In this document: in pieces, positions 16,201 through 23,871 of the stretch
How the letters are laid out: every line of letters starts with the position of its first letter
Numbering within the stretch: the first letter of the stretch is position 1
Source: Bacteroidota bacterium
Lineage (GTDB): Bacteria > Bacteroidota > Ignavibacteria > Kryptoniales > JAKASW01
DNA length: 39,603 nt
NCBI GenBank assembly: GCA_021789755.1
Contig: JAJYJD010000002.1
Span: 1 to 39,603, forward strand
Direction of reading: 5' to 3'
Notes under the pieces: model-generated
The model's input: the letters and a program-made list of their open reading frames with translations, nothing else
What the model was told of the DNA's origin: nothing
Databases searched by the model: none
Position numbers and translations under genes: made by a program

Positions 16201-18843
16201 GCGTCGCACTGATATCCACTGGCGCTTGATCAGTCTTACTCTCATTTGCTGACCCGGCGAACTCTTTCCGTCCGGGCGTACGGCAATCAGATCATAATTC
16301 AGCGTATCGCCGTGCTTGAGGAAATAGCGGGATATCTTCGTACCGATGTAAAAGTGTGCGCCATGTATGATCGCGGTTGCACGACTCGTCACGCTTCGCC
16401 GGCTCGGCGAAGTTGCGGTGGCTTCCAGGAGAAGCTCTTTTGTACCGGTGAGTTTGCCGGCCTGAACGGGATAAGAAAGCGAAAGCATTCCACGCTCGTC
16501 GAGGACGGTATCGGCAGATGCAAGAAGGCTCTCGCTTCTGTTGGACTGCCACCAGATCGGGCTGAATGAGAAACCGGGATGTCCCGGCGGATCATAATAA
16601 CCGGGAAGGGAGCGGAGCTTCCATGAGACTTTGTCCTTTCTCATCGGAGCCCCGAACAAATACCGCGCGAGAACGTTTGCCGAAATAGTGTCGCCCATGA
16701 TATACTCCGGCTGCATGAACCGGACGGTGACTTCCGACTCGGCCGGACGGAATGCTTCCACGCGGAATCCGTCCGACGCAACTCTGATCATTCCTTGTGG
16801 TGTCTTGACCGAGTTGTCTTCATAATATCCTCCCGAATACTCGAGGCCGGTCGCTGCCGTGAAAACCGTGATGCGGTAATAGCCGAGGTGTGCAGTCGGT
16901 TTTATCTTTACGGTCAAATCAAACGAGCCATATTCGGAGAGTCTGAGCGAATCGGACTCCACCTGTTCTCCCATGGGATCACTGACGGTCACGACTGCCA
17001 GCGCCCCATTTTGTACTACCCAATTGTCAGCGACTCTCTTCCTGATTATCCCTTTTATCTGAACACTCTCGCCGGTTCTGTAGAGCCCTCTGTCCGTAAA
17101 CAAAGCTCCCTCCACAGGCTGGTACTGCGGCTGCCATTCGTAATCGACTCCGAACCGCCACGGGTCAATGCCGGTGCCGTCTTCACTTTTCGTGAATGCG
17201 AAATCGTCGCCGTCTATCGCAAAAATCCAGACCCTCGGCTGCTGCCACTGACCGGGCTTCATACCGAGTTGTCCCCAGCCCGGCGTGCGCGCCAGCCCGG
17301 CGTCATCAGTCTTCCCGGTCCAGAGAATACGGCTTTGATCGTCTCTCAACTGGATCGTTGCGCCCTTAACTGGCTCTGTGTTTTTCAATCGCGTGACCCA
17401 GACAAGATTGTTCTCGGGAGAATACTTGCCAGTAATTCCCAGGCCCGTGATTTGCAGCGAGGTGCGTGTTGTCCCGAAGTCTGCGGGCTTCGGAAGCGGG
17501 TTTGTCAACTCGGCGATGACGAACCCATGTCCCTTTCCTGAGAGCGCTTCCCCGGCGTTAAAAGTGACAGTGGAGTACTGGTTCCTCTTTGTGTGCAGGA
17601 CCCACTCCCTGTCGACGGAGTAATTGAGTTTTGCTATTCGACCTGTCATCGACAGGACAACGCTGTCCAGCGGGATTGATGCCATGCGAAGTCTTACAGT
17701 GTCGACGTTTCTGACTCGCACGGGATACCGAAGTTGCCCGTAGGCTTCGAGTGTCCCGTCGCCGCCCGCCATGTACAGGCGCGGACTTTGCGATAGAGTC
17801 GTGAAATTTCCGGTGACGTCGATACCGAGCGAATTGTTAAACGTGTCTTTCATCGAGCTGTCGATAGTGAATGTGTAGGTCGTATCCGGCAACAGCGGCA
17901 GGCGAAGAGACAGTCCTGTGCTGCTCCAGCTGTACCAACCTTCGATATACTCATCAGGGATTTCAATATGCGGTTCGAACTTCAGGTGAGTGGCCAGTTC
18001 CTTCATCTGGACCGGATTGGAGAATGTGAACCCTATCTCTGCGTCCGGTCTGATCGCCGTTCCCTGTAAGCCGAGAAATTTGAACTCGTTTTGAGTCGTG
18101 AATGAGACGAACTGATCGGCAGCCATCCCGAGATTTCCAATCGCGCCGGGAAGTCCCGCTTTTAATTGAACGACATACCTGCTCCCCACTTCAAAATTCT
18201 CCCTCGGGATCAGCGTTATTCCGTATCCGGCAGGATTGAACCAGTCTTCTTCTCCCCACTGAGTCTGGCGAATGTCGAAAGGCAGGAACTTCCTATTCTC
18301 GCCATCCTGTCTGTAAATGTAAACGTACTGACTCAGTTTGTACGGGTCGACCGGCTGGTTGAAAAGAAGCAGAATGTTCCTGTGGAGGACGACGTAGGAG
18401 GAACCGTTCGAAGGGAGGCTCCTCACCAGCTGAGGTCTTGGTGTCTCAAATGTCCAGACAAAATCTTGGTTTAATGTTGTTCCGTCCAGCGCCTTCGTTC
18501 CGGCGGCCACTCGCGCAGTGAAAGCAGTTGAGAAAGGCAGCGTGTCCGTCGGGACAAATGTCAGCGTGCTCGTGCCGAGCCAGCGATATTTTCCCCTGAC
18601 AGGCGGCTCCAGTACGAGAGGGCCTGAGCTCTCGTCGACGGGAACTGCCTGGAGAGCTACCATGGGTTTGTTGAACATGACGACGATGGTACGCGACTGG
18701 TCGCGCGTCTGTGTCGACCCACGCGGGGTCGCAGATAATACCTTCAGTCCCTGGTTTGCACCGAGCTGCTGCGCGAATGAAGGCTTCGCAAGAATCAATA
18801 TCGCCATGACGGCAATTGATGCCCTGAGACAATGTTTTTTCAT
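13204..18843 (-). CDS. yfhM: Bacterial alpha-2-macroglobulin with thioester motif
   Basis: An 1879-residue secreted protein. A signal peptide ends near AKPSFAQQ; there is no lipobox Cys, unlike E. coli YfhM. The N-terminal half consists of MG-type beta domains (TIVVMFNKPMVALQ onward). A Gly/Glu-rich flexible stretch near residue 1155 (GEKGEDEGGGG) is a candidate bait region, and NPSVITDDSGKTKVKFKLPDN is the typical A2M domain. The thioester domain carries YPYGCLEQ with Cys1389, so covalent trapping of proteases should be possible. A receptor-like C-terminal domain ends the protein. It is predicted to act in the periplasm or envelope. I chose ATG at 18843 because a GGGTGG ribosome binding site precedes it; the GTG 9 nt upstream overlaps that site. 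pbpC overlaps its stop. Confidence 0.95.
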   Translation of the reverse strand: MKKHCLRASIAVMAILILAKPSFAQQLGANQGLKVLSATPRGSTQTRDQSRTIVVMFNKPMVALQAVPVDESSGPLVLEPPVRGKYRWLGTSTLTFVPTDTLPFSTAFTARVAAGTKALDGTTLNQDFVWTFETPRPQLVRSLPSNGSSYVVLHRNILLLFNQPVDPYKLSQYVYIYRQDGENRKFLPFDIRQTQWGEEDWFNPAGYGITLIPRENFEVGSRYVVQLKAGLPGAIGNLGMAADQFVSFTTQNEFKFLGLQGTAIRPDAEIGFTFSNPVQMKELATHLKFEPHIEIPDEYIEGWYSWSSTGLSLRLPLLPDTTYTFTIDSSMKDTFNNSLGIDVTGNFTTLSQSPRLYMAGGDGTLEAYGQLRYPVRVRNVDTVRLRMASIPLDSVVLSMTGRIAKLNYSVDREWVLHTKRNQYSTVTFNAGEALSGKGHGFVIAELTNPLPKPADFGTTRTSLQITGLGITGKYSPENNLVWVTRLKNTEPVKGATIQLRDDQSRILWTGKTDDAGLARTPGWGQLGMKPGQWQQPRVWIFAIDGDDFAFTKSEDGTGIDPWRFGVDYEWQPQYQPVEGALFTDRGLYRTGESVQIKGIIRKRVADNWVVQNGALAVVTVSDPMGEQVESDSLRLSEYGSFDLTVKIKPTAHLGYYRITVFTAATGLEYSGGYYEDNSVKTPQGMIRVASDGFRVEAFRPAESEVTVRFMQPEYIMGDTISANVLARYLFGAPMRKDKVSWKLRSLPGYYDPPGHPGFSFSPIWWQSNRSESLLASADTVLDERGMLSLSYPVQAGKLTGTKELLLEATATSPSRRSVTSRATAIIHGAHFYIGTKISRYFLKHGDTLNYDLIAVRPDGKSSPGQQMRVRLIKRQWISVRRAEVDGRYYWQTDRIDTTMTEHTVTSRDSAVSEKYVPPTAGYYFIIVDGKDSLGNYVTCGADFYVTGSGYVAWERSDDDRIELVADREKYVPGDVARVMVKSPYEKARALVTLERDGILDQWTTELVGSAPELKIPITKMCLPNIYVSVVLLQGRVSAQDVTNREEDVGRPSFKIGYVNLTVDPGTHHLKVAVSTDKEEYHPGDSVEVSVSVKNAAGAGTNSEVVISVADMGVLNLINYELRDPFLTFFSMRALAVSTSETIVHLVEQRSYGEKGEDEGGGGTALSEIQMRGDFKLTAYWNPSVITDDSGKTKVKFKLPDNLSRFKVMAVAQTKGSEFGAGNSTFRVNKEFLVQGALPRFARVGDAFNAGVVAMNYSKVKSKVLMQASVEGDVRIIGKKTAEFELDAGESREVRFDYIASSVAGSAKFNFQAAMGKFTDGLTMTIPITVPRLKESVALYESTKDTASQALVIPKDIYPMLGGIQLTAASTALCGLENSVDYLFTYPYGCLEQRLSGALPLIFGEEIVKAFNLPALQGKNLRRIAQKVIDEVPSFMTSEGGFAYWKGDSYSYPYLSGYALYALAVAKEHGYSIDQNVLKRAIDYCSGFLRKNQDQSHFPWDEHSFLATKALMVYSLALLGHPEPAYIEQLFTIRDKLPLFARAFLLEAIDRTSRNPDMENTIVGELMNTVKVASTTAHFEEPNWEGLRWTFSSNTRTTAIILRALIRIGNRDQFLGRVVRWLMEDQKVGRWRSTQENIYVVSALADYFDAFENETPDFKTQIKIAGKNVLDAVFKGRELKTISTEQSLDSFQKDRELPVRIEKSGTGILYYGIRMNYYPTRDTLARDEGIAVIKTISTVNGKAVPHDSVGNYVLSAGSMYKVTLRIVIPQQRNFIVVDDPLPAGTEAVNLTFDTESDFLSRNVSGDNWESMYWNGGFNHVEQKDDRVLLFATTLSAGVHDYSYLVRAATYGTFRMPATHAEQMYEPDVFGQTVQRIVIVR

Positions 18844-18878
18844 ATCAGCCACCCTTTTCTTGATTATCCTGCGATGAA

Positions 18879-18905
18879 ATTATAATGAACTCTGAAAAGG
18901 ATCAA
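18879..18905 (-). promoter_or_regulatory. Candidate promoter of the yfhM-pbpC operon
   Basis: On the minus strand, TATAAT (18879-18884) lies about 36 nt before the yfhM ATG. TTGATC (18900-18905) is 15 bases upstream, slightly closer than ideal. The -10 box is exact, the -35 is weak. Confidence 0.45.
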
Positions 18906-19224
18906 ATAGGTCGTCGATTTTTTCCGCGTGTGATGAAGCCGGGGAAAAGCTGTGCACCAGCCTTTGCCGTATTGGAGATGCATGCAACCCGCGATCTCGC
19001 GGATTTGTCGGAGAACGAAACGGGCTTAAAAATTGGGGGCACACTTGTTTCTTTTTCATATCGGGTCTAAATTTTTGCGTCGGCCGCGCAGAGCTGCACA
19101 CCGTAATATCCGGATAAGTTGAGCGGGCCGGCGCAGCCGCGTGCATGCGCGTCGTAGCGCGTAGACATGCCGAAATACTCGCTGGACAACTTCGGCGCGC
19201 AGGCACTTATACCAACCCGGAGCG
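18906..19224. other. Intergenic stretch between divergent yfhM and paaF-like genes
   Basis: About 320 bp without a gene that I can support. It contains a short perfect hairpin (CCGCGA-TC-TCGCGG, 18989-19002) and two AT-rich patches. A 61-codon frame begins at 18885 but has no ribosome binding site and no recognisable content. No clear promoter for the plus-strand gene was found. Confidence 0.5.
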
Positions 19225-19227
19225 ATG

Positions 19228-20001
19228 ATGGAATTCGAAAATATCATTCTCACGAAGGAAGCTCCCATCGCGACAATCCAGCTTAATCGTCCCGACGTTC
19301 TCAATGCGCTCAATCGTAAACTCCTTACGGAGCTCGCCGCGTGCGTGGAAGAGCTGGACTCGGACGAATCGGTGAATTGCATCGTCCTTACCGGAAACGA
19401 GAAAGCCTTCGCTGCTGGCGCCGATATAAAAGAGATGGCGGAAGCGGACACGATTGACATGCTTTCCCGGGACAGCTTCAGTGTCTGGGACAGGATTAGA
19501 GGGACCAGGAAGCCGATAATCGCTGCGGTGAGCGGCTTCGCTCTGGGCGGAGGGTGCGAGCTCGCCATGATGTGCGATATAATTGTTGCCTCCGAAACGG
19601 CGAAGTTCGGCCAGCCGGAAATTAATATTGGAGTGATGCCCGGCGCCGGCGGCACTCAGCGGTTGACAAGAGCTGTCGGAAAATATAAGGCGATGGAAAT
19701 CGTTTTGACCGGCGAGATGATTGGCGCGGATGACGCGATGAGGGCCGGGCTGGTGAACAGGGTCGTACCGGTAGAACTGTATCTTGAGGAAGCAAAGAAG
19801 TTGGCCGGCGTAATTGCCTCTAAACCTCCGGTAGCCGTAAAACTTGCCAAAGAATCCGTGCTTAAAAGTCACGAGCTATCGCTTAAGGACGGATTGGAAT
19901 TCGAGAGAAAGAATTTCTATATGCTTTTTTCGAGCGAGGATCAGAAGGAAGGGATGAAGGCGTTCGTCGAGAAAAGGAAGCCGAAGTGGAAAGGCAAGTA
20001 G
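19228..20001 (+). CDS. Enoyl-CoA hydratase (crotonase family, PaaF/FadB-like)
   Basis: A 257-residue crotonase. The oxyanion-hole strands are present: FAAGADIKEM and GFALGGGCELAMMCD. Both catalytic glutamates are visible, in GGCELAMMCD and in QPEINIGVMPGAGGTQRL. It should hydrate trans-2-enoyl-CoA to 3-hydroxyacyl-CoA. In this setting it could be PaaF (2,3-dehydroadipyl-CoA hydratase) or a general beta-oxidation enzyme. Two ATGs are adjacent (19225 and 19228). GGAG ends only 2 nt before the first but 5 nt before the second, so I chose the second. It is followed by a 177-bp gap and a pseudouridine synthase gene before the second crotonase. Confidence 0.9.
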   Translation: MEFENIILTKEAPIATIQLNRPDVLNALNRKLLTELAACVEELDSDESVNCIVLTGNEKAFAAGADIKEMAEADTIDMLSRDSFSVWDRIRGTRKPIIAAVSGFALGGGCELAMMCDIIVASETAKFGQPEINIGVMPGAGGTQRLTRAVGKYKAMEIVLTGEMIGADDAMRAGLVNRVVPVELYLEEAKKLAGVIASKPPVAVKLAKESVLKSHELSLKDGLEFERKNFYMLFSSEDQKEGMKAFVEKRKPKWKGK

Positions 20002-20084
20002 TTCATCGATGACGGCCTGCGAACGTAAGACCGGGTTTCAGACGGACCCCGAAAAGGAAGAACCGATCGGCAAAGGCACAAACT

Positions 20085-20157
20085 TGTTCACCGGTTCATT
20101 CGTGCTGTTCGTAAAGTTGATAAATATTATTCGTCCCATTCGTGTTAATATCTTGTG
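20085..20157. repeat. Degenerate TTCGT/ATTCGTG word repeat
   Basis: The gap upstream of the pseudouridine synthase repeats short words: GGTTCATTCGTG, TGTTCGTAA, TTATTCGTCCC, CATTCGTGTTAA. The spacing is irregular, so this is not a tandem repeat in the strict sense. It resembles similar word-rich gaps elsewhere in the window. AT-rich parts could also hold the promoter of the next gene. Confidence 0.45.
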
Positions 20158-20178
20158 CAGTGATGAGGCAGTGATAAT

Positions 20179-20952
20179 ATGAAAAGAAAACTCGATTTTG
20201 TCCTGAAGGCGCGCAACGGCTCGGTTATTTTCGAGGACGACAGCATCCTCGTGCTCGAGAAGCCTCCGCAGCTTCTCGTTCTTCCCGACAGGTACAACCA
20301 TGAACTTCCGAACCTTTATGACATGCTGACGGAGGAGTTCGGCAAGATTTTCGTCGTTCACAGGATCGACAAAGAGACCGGCGGAGTCATAGTATTCGCC
20401 AAGAATGCCGAATCCCATGCGTCGCTGAACTCTCAGTTCGAACACAGGGCCATACACAAGAGCTATCTCGCTATCGTTGTCGGCCGGCCGGCGGAGGCCG
20501 AAGGAATTATCGATCTGCCGATATCGGAGAGCCAGACTCACCCGGGCGTCATGAAAGTGAACAGGAAGCACGGCAAACCTTCCGTCACAAACTACCGGGT
20601 CGACGAGCTGTTCGACGGTTATGCCCTCATAGAAGCGATGCCGGAAAGCGGCAGGCTTCACCAGATCAGAGTTCATCTCGCCTCCGTCGGACTTCCTGTA
20701 ATGTCGGACAAAGTGTACGGAGACGGGAAACCGTTTTTCCTCTCCCAGGTCAAATCGAATTATTATTCGGATGGCGACGAGAAGCCGCTCCTTTCGCGGA
20801 CTGCACTGCACGCCGGATCGATCACCTTTGCCCATCCGCAAACGGGCGAACAGGTGACATTCAACGCCGAGATGCCAAAAGACATGAGGTCCGTCCTGAA
20901 TTATCTCCGTAAATTCAGATCGCAAAACGCGCTTACATATAGTCATGCCTGA
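20179..20952 (+). CDS. RluA-family pseudouridine synthase
   Basis: A 257-residue protein converting uridine to pseudouridine in rRNA or tRNA. The catalytic motif VVHRIDKETGG contains the essential Asp. The following segments fit the RluA family: KSYLAIVVGRP, GRLHQIRVHLASVG and SDKVYGDG, then LLSRTALHAGSITFAHP. There is no clear N-terminal S4 domain; the start MKRKLDFVLKARNGSVIFEDD leads directly to the catalytic fold. The target site cannot be predicted. Its 3' end overlaps the PaaG-like gene by 8 nt, so it lies in one transcription unit with the acyl-CoA genes. That is odd for an RNA modification enzyme. Confidence 0.92.
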   Translation: MKRKLDFVLKARNGSVIFEDDSILVLEKPPQLLVLPDRYNHELPNLYDMLTEEFGKIFVVHRIDKETGGVIVFAKNAESHASLNSQFEHRAIHKSYLAIVVGRPAEAEGIIDLPISESQTHPGVMKVNRKHGKPSVTNYRVDELFDGYALIEAMPESGRLHQIRVHLASVGLPVMSDKVYGDGKPFFLSQVKSNYYSDGDEKPLLSRTALHAGSITFAHPQTGEQVTFNAEMPKDMRSVLNYLRKFRSQNALTYSHA

Positions 20953-21724
20953 ATTTGAAACAGTAGAGGTCGCGGCAGAAAACGGGATCGGCAAGCTGAC
21001 GCTGAACCGACCGGATTCACTTAACGCCTTCAATGAGAAAATGACGGCCGAGATTCAATCGGTGCTGAAGAGTTTTTCATCTGAGAAAAGCATCCGGTGC
21101 GTAGCCATTACCGGCAAAGGGCGGGCGTTCTCGGCCGGTCAGGACCTGAAGGAGGTGGCGCCCGGAAAATCCTTCGCGGATTCGCTGAAGCGGCGTTACA
21201 ACCCGATGATCAGGCAAATTACCGGCATGGAAAAGCCTGTCGTAGCGCTCATTAACGGTGTCGCTGCCGGTGCCGGCATGAGTATGGCTCTGGCATGCGA
21301 TTTCAGGATAATGAGTCCAGGCGCGAAGCTGATCCAGGCTTTCGTGAAGATCGGTCTGGTCCCCGATTCCGGGTCGTCGTATTTCCTTCCGCGGCTCGTG
21401 GGTAGCTCGAAGGCATTCGAGCTCGCCGCGCTCGGCAGCGAAATATCGGCTGAGGAGGCAATGCGACTCGGGATAGTCAACCGCATTTTCCCGGATGAAG
21501 AATTTGCGGAGGAGTCACAGAAAATACTCGATCGTTTCGCAAACGGCCCCACGAGAGCCTATTCGCTCATAAAGAAGATGATGAGACATTCCGCGACATC
21601 TTCGCTTGAAGAGAGTCTTGAATACGAAGCTTATATGCAGGAAATTGCCGGACGGACGGAGGACGCGGGAGAGGCGACGAAAGCTTTCGTCGAGAAGCGC
21701 CCACCGGTGTATAAAGGAACATAA
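20945..21724 (+). CDS. paaG: PaaG-like enoyl-CoA isomerase/hydratase
   Basis: A 259-residue crotonase. The motifs AFSAGQDLKEV and GVAAGAGMSMALACDFRI form the oxyanion hole. The region KIGLVPDSGSSYFLPRLVG has the Pro-Asp-Ser-Gly of PaaG in place of the Pro-Glu of hydratases. PaaG (2-(1,2-epoxy-1,2-dihydrophenyl)acetyl-CoA isomerase) converts the ring epoxide to oxepin-CoA and shifts a later double bond. This Asp-based active site makes the PaaG assignment better than a generic hydratase, but other delta3-delta2 isomerases are possible. It overlaps the pseudouridine synthase gene and is followed by the PaaA-like gene after 70 bp. Confidence 0.85.
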   Translation: MPEFETVEVAAENGIGKLTLNRPDSLNAFNEKMTAEIQSVLKSFSSEKSIRCVAITGKGRAFSAGQDLKEVAPGKSFADSLKRRYNPMIRQITGMEKPVVALINGVAAGAGMSMALACDFRIMSPGAKLIQAFVKIGLVPDSGSSYFLPRLVGSSKAFELAALGSEISAEEAMRLGIVNRIFPDEEFAEESQKILDRFANGPTRAYSLIKKMMRHSATSSLEESLEYEAYMQEIAGRTEDAGEATKAFVEKRPPVYKGT

Positions 21725-21794
21725 TCCTTGCCGTTAAGGCAGCAATCGGCGCGGCGTTACATGCTCCGCCGAAACGACAGAGAGGAGAACGATT

Positions 21795-22652
21795 ATGTCT
21801 AACGATGTGATGAAAAATCCATCGAAGCTCTCAAATGAAGAACGCGAAAGACGGATGTGGGAAAAAATAAAAAGCGGTGAAGTGTTGGAAACCGCGGAAG
21901 ACATGGGCGACGACTATTTTGAAAACCTGACGAACCTAATGCTGCAGCAGGCCGACTCGGAGCTTGCGGGTGCGTTCGGCTACGTCCCGTGGATCATGAA
22001 GGCGCCGATGACCGAGGAGAAGCTCGCCGTAGCGAACATTGTAAAAGACGAAGTGCGCCACGCACGTGCGATGTACCGGCTGCTTGAAGACCTCGGGATC
22101 GACGTCGATTCCCATGTCGCCAAACACGACTACACACTGAGGGTTGATCTCAAGGCCGACGAGCTCAAGACCAAACGGGCGGCAGACGACAGACGAGTTA
22201 ATATCTTTTATTACACTATAGATACCTGGGCAGATTTCGTGATGTTCCAGTTCTGCATGGATCGCGGGGCCGGTCATCAGCTTGAGGACGTGCGCAGGTC
22301 GACATACGGACCGTGGAAAAGAGAGATAGAGCGCATTTTCAAGGAAGAGATGATGCACGTTAACCACGGAGATTTCTGGGTGAAGAAAATGGCGCTCGAC
22401 CGCGAGACGAAAGCGGAAATCCAGTCCGCGCTGGTCAGGTGGTACCCGCGTACGATGAACATATTCGGGAAACCGAAGACACATCATAACATGGTGTACA
22501 GGAAGTACGGCCTCAAAGCCAGGGACAATGACGAAGTGCGCAAGGCGTTCTCGGAAGAGGTCCGGCTGAAGTGTTCGGAGTGGGGGCTCAATTTGCCCGT
22601 CTGGACACCGGAATGGGAGAAAATCGAGGAAGACGGAGTTATATCGGGCTGA
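21795..22652 (+). CDS. PaaA-like diiron oxygenase subunit (phenylacetyl-CoA epoxidase subunit A family)
   Basis: A 285-residue four-helix-bundle protein resembling PaaA, the catalytic subunit of phenylacetyl-CoA 1,2-epoxidase. Candidate iron ligands are all visible in the right order: Glu56 (ADSELAG), Glu86 and His89 (KDEVRHARAMY), Asp156 (FCMDRGAG) before TYGPW, and Glu185/His188 (KEEMMHVNHGDFW). The charged N-terminus (SNEERERRMWEKIKSG) differs from E. coli PaaA. The usual PaaB, C, D and E partners are not next to it. AGAGGAG lies about 7 nt before the ATG. The next gene overlaps its stop (TGATG), so it is translationally coupled to the hydroxyacyl-CoA dehydrogenase. It could be a true epoxidase subunit or a paralog acting on another acyl-CoA. 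Confidence 0.8.
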   Translation: MSNDVMKNPSKLSNEERERRMWEKIKSGEVLETAEDMGDDYFENLTNLMLQQADSELAGAFGYVPWIMKAPMTEEKLAVANIVKDEVRHARAMYRLLEDLGIDVDSHVAKHDYTLRVDLKADELKTKRAADDRRVNIFYYTIDTWADFVMFQFCMDRGAGHQLEDVRRSTYGPWKREIERIFKEEMMHVNHGDFWVKKMALDRETKAEIQSALVRWYPRTMNIFGKPKTHHNMVYRKYGLKARDNDEVRKAFSEEVRLKCSEWGLNLPVWTPEWEKIEEDGVISG

Positions 22653-23857
22653 TGAAAGCGGTCGGTATTGCAGGTACGGGCACGATGGGTGCCGGGATTG
22701 CGATCTCCTTCGCGAGGAGCGGATGGGAAGTCCTGCTGTACGATGTTTCGAAAGAAATCATCTCACACTCACTGGAGTTGATCGGCAAGGAATTTCACCG
22801 CGAGGCCGAGAAGGGCAGGATAAGGCCCGATGATGCACAGGCGGCGATTGCGAGGATCCATCCCCGAACGGAGCTGTCCGAATTCTCCGAAGTGCACCTC
22901 GTCATCGAGGCAGTTATCGAAAATCTTGCCGTGAAGAAGGATCTCTTTGCAAAACTGGACAAGATTTGCGGGCCCGACGTTCCGCTTGCCTCGAATACTT
23001 CAAGTCTCCCCATCGGCGCGATTGCCAACGGGTGCATCGGAAGGAACAGGATCGCGGGACTCCACTTCTTCAATCCCGCACACAAGATGAAACTGGTGGA
23101 AGTCGTTAAGACCGATTTCCTCTCGGATGGGATTTTACAGGAGATTTCGCAGATCGTCAGGCAGATCGGCAAAACGCCAATTGTGACGCGGGATACACCC
23201 GGTTTTGTGGTGAACCGGTGCGTGCGGCATTTCTACCTTGAGCCGCTCCGCTTCCTGTCCGAGAGACTGGGGGGAATCGAAGAAATAGATTTTGCTTTTG
23301 AGAGTGCTAATTTTCCCATGGGGCCGTTCAGGCTTCTCGACCTGGTCGGCATCGACATCAATTTCGTCGTATCGAAATCGATATACGAGCAGTTCTTTCA
23401 TGAGCCCAGATTCAGGCCGGTGATACTGCAGCAGAAGATGGTGGAGTCCGGGCTGCTCGGGAGAAAAACCGGGAAAGGATTCTACAGCTACGACGACAAA
23501 ACCGCCCGCAGGGCTTTAAAGATAGAACGGAGAGACGCTTTCATAGGGGAGACTTTTCGGGAAATGGCACACAAAATTTGCGCAAAGCTGGAGATCAAGA
23601 GTCCGCTCAACGACGCTCAACAGCTCATACTCGCCAGAACAGTTTCCATGCTGGTGAACGAGGCTCACCTTATGCTCGAGGAAGGCATTGCCGACGGTGA
23701 GGACATAGACCTGGCATTGAGGCTCGGAACAAATTTCCCGAAGGGACCTCTTGAGCTTTCCGGATCGATCGGCAAATATCTGATCGCGGAGTTCCTTCAG
23801 ATCATGCGCCGTTCTTACGGCGACGCATACAGGCCGAGCCTGATGCTGTCGCATTAG
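22652..23857 (+). CDS. paaH: 3-hydroxyacyl-CoA dehydrogenase (PaaH-like)
   Basis: A 401-residue NAD-dependent dehydrogenase oxidising 3-hydroxyacyl-CoA to 3-oxoacyl-CoA. The N-terminal Rossmann fold has GIAGTGTMGAGIA. The catalytic His lies in GLHFFNPAHKM, followed by KLVEVV with the paired Glu. TPGFVVNR and GPFRLLDLVGIDI mark the first C-terminal 3HCDH domain. A second C-terminal domain (LNDAQQLILARTVSMLVNEAH) makes it longer than the 280-residue type, as in PaaH-like proteins. I chose ATG at 22652, where the Rossmann fold begins at once (MKAVGIAG) and which overlaps the PaaA-like stop. A longer frame exists but lies within the previous gene. Confidence 0.92.
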   Translation: MKAVGIAGTGTMGAGIAISFARSGWEVLLYDVSKEIISHSLELIGKEFHREAEKGRIRPDDAQAAIARIHPRTELSEFSEVHLVIEAVIENLAVKKDLFAKLDKICGPDVPLASNTSSLPIGAIANGCIGRNRIAGLHFFNPAHKMKLVEVVKTDFLSDGILQEISQIVRQIGKTPIVTRDTPGFVVNRCVRHFYLEPLRFLSERLGGIEEIDFAFESANFPMGPFRLLDLVGIDINFVVSKSIYEQFFHEPRFRPVILQQKMVESGLLGRKTGKGFYSYDDKTARRALKIERRDAFIGETFREMAHKICAKLEIKSPLNDAQQLILARTVSMLVNEAHLMLEEGIADGEDIDLALRLGTNFPKGPLELSGSIGKYLIAEFLQIMRRSYGDAYRPSLMLSH

Positions 23858-23871
23858 AAAGGAGAATGCAC

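Noticed and set aside
18885..19070. A 61-codon plus-strand frame upstream of the first crotonase gene.
   Set aside because: No ribosome binding site, no recognisable content; it starts inside the yfhM promoter region.
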